Positions 14,004 to 18,095 of a stretch of DNA of 18,095 bases are shown piece by piece. Within the stretch, counting starts at the first letter, position 1. Every line of letters begins with the position of its first letter. A program made the translations under genes and the position numbers. Below the pieces are notes generated by a model that made no database searches, was not told the origin of the DNA, and saw nothing but the letters and a program-made list of their open reading frames with translations. Origin of the DNA: CAZWRK01 sp964635875 (GTDB lineage: Bacteria; Pseudomonadota; Gammaproteobacteria; Burkholderiales; Aquaspirillaceae); NCBI GenBank assembly GCA_964635875.1, contig CAZWRK010000085.1, positions 1 through 18,095 on the forward strand, read 5' to 3'.

Positions 14004-17000
14004 ATGGCCGAGCGCGGCGCGGGACTACCCAAAACTGACCTGAGCTCCACCGCTCTCACGGTGGGCTTCGGCCAGACACTGTCCATGCGGGTGGACGGAC
14101 AGGCCTCAGGCTGGTTCGGTCCGCAGCGACCGCTTGCGCCTGTGGCTCCGGACCAGGTTGCTGGTCGCCAGTGGGACCTGCCGCCCGGCTACAACCTCCA
14201 GACTCGCCCTCGCGTCTACGAGCCTGTCTCGTTCGACACGCTCCGCTCACTCGCCGATGGATACGACCTCCTGCGACTCATCATCGAGACCCGCAAGGAC
14301 CAGATCGAGCGCATGCGCTGGACCGTTCGCCCCAAGGAGGGCAAGAAGGAGAACAGCGGGGCCGTCAAGGAGATAATGAGGTTCCTGGAGCGTCCGGACG
14401 GAGAGCATGGGTTCGCCCAGTGGCTCCGCATACTCCTCGAGGATCTGTTCGTCATCGATGCGCCAACGCTCTGGAAGCAGCGCACGCGCGGAGGCCAGCT
14501 TGTCGGCCTCATGCCTCTCGACGGTGCCACAATCAAGCGCGTCATCGACGACTGGGGACGCACGCCTCGCCCGTATCCCGGTCCCGGCGGAGCCATGGTG
14601 TATCCTCCTGCGTACCAGCAGGTGCTGCACGGCTTCCCGGCCATCGACTACACCATCGACGAGCTGATCTATGCTCCGCGCAATGTCCGCACCAATCGCG
14701 TGTACGGATACTCGCCTGTCGAGCAGATCATCATGACGGTGAACATCGCGCTTCGCCGCCAGATGTTCACGCTGAGCTACTTCACCGAGGGCAACATTCC
14801 CGAGTCGCTGATCGGCGTCCCGGATGCGTGGACGCCTGACCAGATCAAGTCGTTCCAGGACTACTGGGATGCCTACTTCACCGGCGACATGGCTGCTCGC
14901 CGCAAGGCCAAGTTCGTACCTGGAGGCGTCGCCAAGACGTTCATCCAGACGAAGGAGCCGGAGATGAAGGGCGTCTTCGACGAGTGGCTCGCAAAGATCT
15001 GCTGCTTCGCGTTCTCCATCTCGTCGCAGCCGTTCGTCTCGCAGGTCAACCGCGCCACTGCCAGCACCCAGAAGGAGCAGGCAGAGGAGGAGGGCCTCAG
15101 CCCGATCCTCCAGTGGGTGAAGCACCTGCTCGACCCGATCATCGCTGTCGACCTCGGTCATCCTGAGCTCGAGTTCGCATGGAGCGAGGACAAGCAGGTC
15201 GACCCTGCGTCCGAGGCCACCATCCTCGTGTCGTACGTCAACAACGGCGTGCTGACTCGCAACGAGGTGCGCGACCGTCTGGGCGAGGAGCGCTACGAGG
15301 CAGAGGAGGCGGACCTTCTCGGCTTCACGACCGCCAGCGGCTTCATCCCGCTCGAGGAGGACAAGAAGCCAGAGCCGGTGGTCGATCCGCTGACGGGCCT
15401 GCCTCCGACCAAGGGCGTGGGCACACTCGCACCCCCGGACTTGCAGACTGGCGAGAGGGGCGATGGCGAGAAGGGTGACGGAGACAAGGGCAACTCTGCG
15501 AAGCTCGACAAGATCTTCGATCTCGCAAAGCAGGAGGGCCACGATGTCTCGACCCAGCCTCGGGACAGCCGGGGCCGGTTCGGCTCGACCGGGGGTCCGA
15601 CCTACCGCGAGCGCAAGAAGGCTGAGGCTGCTGCCCGTCGTCTGGAGCACCACGACGATGCTGTCCGCGACAGGATGGGCAGGTTCAAGTCCTCGGGCTT
15701 CAACTTCCGTCGCACGATGACCAAGGTCATGCATGCTCTGGGAACTGCCGCCGCCATCGGCGCAGCCACTGGTATCGCGACTGTCCTCGTGAACAAGTTC
15801 GGCAATCCTCTGTCCGACGATCTCAGCAAGGACGTCCGGGAGATCGGCAACAAGATGGCTCGGTCGGCCACCCTCGACGCCATCGCTCATGTCGGCGAGG
15901 CTACGGCGAAGGCGATCGGGATACCGCAGAATCAGGCGAAGATATTCGGCAGAGGTGTGGCCAACGTCGTGAAGCGAATTGCCCAGCGCGGCATGTCGGC
16001 CCACGACAGGGCGACGGCTGCTGCCAGGACGTCCTCGTCTGCCTCCTCTGCGAGCATGCCGGAGTTCGGGCATACGATCAAGGAGACCGCGTGGACCAAG
16101 GGCGATACTCTGAAGCGCCCGAAGGTGCAGGAGCCTGGCTCCATCATCGAGCCGGCCAAGCCGCGCAAGATGATGGTCGTGGACATGATGAAGGCGGACG
16201 ACATGTCTTCTGCCACGGCGGCGCAGATGCAGGACGGCATCCGCGGAACTGCCCTCGGGCTCTCCATGATGCTCGAGCCGTTTGCTCACGCTCTGGCTGA
16301 CCAGCTGGAGAGCCACGGCATGCCCGAGGACATGCTCGCTCTTGTCATGGAGGGTGTCCACGATGCGCTCTCCGACATCGACGATGCGTGCCACGAGGTA
16401 GTTGCCGAGGCCGACGACGACATGGGCAAGATGACGGAGGCGGAGCAGCTGCAGAAGGTGATGCGCCGCATCGTCCCGATCAGCGACAGCCGCCCCGTGG
16501 TCAGGAAGGCGCGGGCGGACGCCGCTGCAGCCCTCTACAGGGCGCTACAGGCGTGCGGTAAGCGGGCCGCTAGGGTAGTAGCCGCCGCCCTTTCCGAGCG
16601 CCTGGGCAAGGACGCCAGCCCTGCAGAGGGGCTATCCAAGGCGTCGGACCCCCTAGCCGCCGCCGTCGCCCGGTCGCTCGACCTGGACGAGCTGCTCAAG
16701 ATCGATCTGGGAGAGTATCTCTCGGATGTCGCCTCCGACGCAGCCAAGCGCACGCTGGTCCGCATCGGCCCCGAGGCTCCGGACGACCTGATCTCCAAGG
16801 TGTCCGAGTCAGCTGCCCGCTGGGCCGAGCAGCACGCCGCAGAGATCACTGGCCACCACACTCTCGAGGATGGAACTCGTGTACAGACGACGCGGGGAGG
16901 ATATACCATTCAGGAGGGTACTCGCGATATCGTTCGTGATGTGGTGTCTGCTGGTCTGCGTGACGGTCTCTCTCCTGACGAGATCGCTCAGAAGATGGTT

Positions 17001-17294
17001 GACAGAGGATTCAGCGAGGATCGGGCCCAGCTGATCGCTGACACCGAGATCGGCAACGCGAACAGCGGCGGCACTCTCGAGGCATATCGCGGCGCTGCCG
17101 AGATGGGCATAGCTGTGAAGAAGATGTGGCAGACCGTCGGAGACGACGACGTCGACGAGGACATCTGCCAGAAGAACGAGGATCAGGGTCCGATCCCGAT
17201 TGATGAGCCGTTCCAGTCTGGCCACATGGCCCCTCTGGGACACCCCCGGTGCCGCTGCACGCTGGTCCCCGTAGTGGACGACGAGGAAGACTGA
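14004..17294 (+). CDS. portal protein fused to MuF head morphogenesis domain
   Basis: A 1096-residue fusion. Residues about 60-450 resemble the HK97-type portal (COG4695): YDLLRLIIETRKDQIERMRW, EDLFVIDAPTLWK, LDGATIKRVIDDWG, NRVYGYSPVEQIIMTVNIAL and RATASTQKEQAEEEG. The portal ring is the DNA channel at one head vertex. Residues about 930-1090 match the Mu gpF/SPP1 gp7 domain, with DRAQLIADTEIGNANSGGTL, D/E-rich DDDVDEDIC (Cys1055) and the HPRCRC ending at His1080-Cys1085, a metal-site motif. The stretch between them, about 500-930, is disordered, charged and Gly/Ala rich in parts. It carries RDSRGRF (520-526), RDRMGRF (555-561) and a hydrophobic TAAAIGAATGIATVLV segment (581-596). A GTG at 13998 is an alternative start, but AGGT suits the ATG at 14004. 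MuF-portal fusions are known elsewhere. The function of the middle part is unknown. Confidence 0.9.
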   Translation: MAERGAGLPKTDLSSTALTVGFGQTLSMRVDGQASGWFGPQRPLAPVAPDQVAGRQWDLPPGYNLQTRPRVYEPVSFDTLRSLADGYDLLRLIIETRKDQIERMRWTVRPKEGKKENSGAVKEIMRFLERPDGEHGFAQWLRILLEDLFVIDAPTLWKQRTRGGQLVGLMPLDGATIKRVIDDWGRTPRPYPGPGGAMVYPPAYQQVLHGFPAIDYTIDELIYAPRNVRTNRVYGYSPVEQIIMTVNIALRRQMFTLSYFTEGNIPESLIGVPDAWTPDQIKSFQDYWDAYFTGDMAARRKAKFVPGGVAKTFIQTKEPEMKGVFDEWLAKICCFAFSISSQPFVSQVNRATASTQKEQAEEEGLSPILQWVKHLLDPIIAVDLGHPELEFAWSEDKQVDPASEATILVSYVNNGVLTRNEVRDRLGEERYEAEEADLLGFTTASGFIPLEEDKKPEPVVDPLTGLPPTKGVGTLAPPDLQTGERGDGEKGDGDKGNSAKLDKIFDLAKQEGHDVSTQPRDSRGRFGSTGGPTYRERKKAEAAARRLEHHDDAVRDRMGRFKSSGFNFRRTMTKVMHALGTAAAIGAATGIATVLVNKFGNPLSDDLSKDVREIGNKMARSATLDAIAHVGEATAKAIGIPQNQAKIFGRGVANVVKRIAQRGMSAHDRATAAARTSSSASSASMPEFGHTIKETAWTKGDTLKRPKVQEPGSIIEPAKPRKMMVVDMMKADDMSSATAAQMQDGIRGTALGLSMMLEPFAHALADQLESHGMPEDMLALVMEGVHDALSDIDDACHEVVAEADDDMGKMTEAEQLQKVMRRIVPISDSRPVVRKARADAAAALYRALQACGKRAARVVAAALSERLGKDASPAEGLSKASDPLAAAVARSLDLDELLKIDLGEYLSDVASDAAKRTLVRIGPEAPDDLISKVSESAARWAEQHAAEITGHHTLEDGTRVQTTRGGYTIQEGTRDIVRDVVSAGLRDGLSPDEIAQKMVDRGFSEDRAQLIADTEIGNANSGGTLEAYRGAAEMGIAVKKMWQTVGDDDVDEDICQKNEDQGPIPIDEPFQSGHMAPLGHPRCRCTLVPVVDDEED

Positions 17295-17295
17295 C

Positions 17296-18095
17296 ATGGC
17301 CGATCTCCAGATGTTCATTCCGCTGACGAAGATCGACGAGGAGAAGCGCCTCGTCTACGGAGTCGCGACTGCAGAGCAGCCGGACCGTGCCGGGGAGATC
17401 TGCGACTATGCCACGACCAAGCCGTACTATGAGGAGTGGTCCTCTGGCTTCTCCAAGTCGACTGGCGGCAAGAGCAAGGGCAACATCCGCGCCATGCACG
17501 GCGACATCGCTGTCGGCAAGGTGGCGGAGATTCACTTCAACGACGAGGCGAAGCAGATCGAGGTCTGCGCGAAGATCGTCGACGACAACGAGTGGCAGAA
17601 GGTGCTCGAGGGCGTCTACACGGGATTCTCCCAGGGCGGTGCATACGTCAAGCGCTGGACCCATCCGGAGGACTCGACGAAGAAGGTCTACACTGCGCGT
17701 CCGTCTGAGATCTCTCTGGTGGATCTTCCGTGCCTGCCGACAGCCACCTTCTCCGTGATCAAGGCCGACGGCCAGATCGAGATGCGCAAGTTCCACAGCG
17801 TCGAGGACGCAGACCTCGAGAAGCTGGTCGAGGAGACCGCCGAGGACATCCAGCTGATCAAGGGCTGCGAGTGGCCGGAGGCTGTCGAGGATGCCTGCGT
17901 GCTCATCTCTGCCCTGTACGATCCGTCCCTGGAGAAGTTCAGCGTCGACCAGGCAAGGGATGCTCTAGGTCGCTGGGTCGCTGAGAATGGTGACTCTGCT
18001 GCCAACTATGCGGCAGGTGCCGCCATCGGCGGAGCCAAGGGTGCTCTCCTCGGCGCACTGACGGCTGGCGCGGGCGGCGCTGTCGTCGGCGGAAT
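17296..18095 (+). CDS. prohead protease, XkdF-like (partial, runs off window)
   Basis: The visible 266 residues show a head maturation serine protease of the XkdF/S78-like type. It should cleave capsid and scaffold proteins during head assembly. The N-terminal FIPLTKIDEEKRLVYGVATAE leads to the candidate His68 (NIRAMHGDIAVGKV) and Ser112 (GVYTGFSQGGAY), and ends in the block KVYTARPSEISLVDLPCLPT at 129-148. After residue 160 come an acidic helical stretch and RDALGRW (221-227), then a Gly/Ala-rich tail that is cut off at the window end. The ATG at 17296 follows the portal-MuF stop by one base. The location after portal is the usual one. A scaffold region probably follows, but it is not visible. 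Confidence 0.85.
   Translation, partial: MADLQMFIPLTKIDEEKRLVYGVATAEQPDRAGEICDYATTKPYYEEWSSGFSKSTGGKSKGNIRAMHGDIAVGKVAEIHFNDEAKQIEVCAKIVDDNEWQKVLEGVYTGFSQGGAYVKRWTHPEDSTKKVYTARPSEISLVDLPCLPTATFSVIKADGQIEMRKFHSVEDADLEKLVEETAEDIQLIKGCEWPEAVEDACVLISALYDPSLEKFSVDQARDALGRWVAENGDSAANYAAGAAIGGAKGALLGALTAGAGGAVVGG

Noticed and set aside
14247..16394. Minus-strand frame of 715 residues opposite the portal
   Set aside because: It is a GC-driven complement of a well-supported portal gene. Its repetitive Leu/Arg/His/Asp/Val composition is typical of antisense shadows.
1..18095. tRNA genes or insertion sequences
   Set aside because: I saw no tRNA cloverleaf, transposase or terminal inverted repeats. The coding space is filled with phage genes.

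Overview
This window is part of the genome of a tailed double-stranded DNA phage (or prophage) with GC-rich DNA. It covers the packaging end of the late gene block. The terminase, HK97-type portal, Mu gpF-type and XkdF-type protease proteins identify it as a caudovirus. The M15 endolysin, spanin-like proteins and a holin resembling the Pam3-gp28 family point to a Gram-negative host. An alphaproteobacterium is my best guess, from remembered family resemblance and not from a search.

Layout. Positions 1-79 hold the 5' end of a leftward gene that runs off the window and begins with an Ala-Pro-Ala-Thr-Ser repeat. Positions 80 to about 990 are a divergent control region with no convincing gene. It is full of short palindromes and repeated motifs: a TATAC-rich cluster at 90-300, CGTTACG boxes at 380-530 and CGCCGAA repeats at 639-668. 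Everything from 1048 to the end reads rightward. Two promoters of matching design (ACTTTAC, 17 bases, CGCTATA) precede a small unknown gene (1048-1380) and the terminase operon (1473 onward).

The rightward genes form a tightly packed operon with many ATGA, GTGA or TGATG stop/start overlaps. They are: terminase small and large subunits (1473-3376); three small related proteins with a shared Tyr/Gly-Trp module (3373-4245); three structural or fibre-associated proteins (4256-5636); a 1991-residue tail fibre (5644-11619); a fibre-assembly-like protein (11616-12293); a lysis cassette with an M15 endolysin, a lipoprotein-like peptide, a holin and spanin candidates (12298-14001); a 1096-residue portal fused to a MuF-type head morphogenesis domain (14004-17294); and the start of a prohead protease (17296 to the end).

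The genes would work together as follows. The terminase pumps DNA through the portal. The protease matures the head, and the MuF domain helps its assembly. The fibre and its partners recognise the host. The lysis cassette releases progeny. The most notable features are the placement of the fibre and lysis genes between terminase and portal, the internally duplicated and codon-mosaic fibre, the portal-MuF fusion, and a repeated RDxxGR(F/W) motif shared by the portal fusion and the protease.
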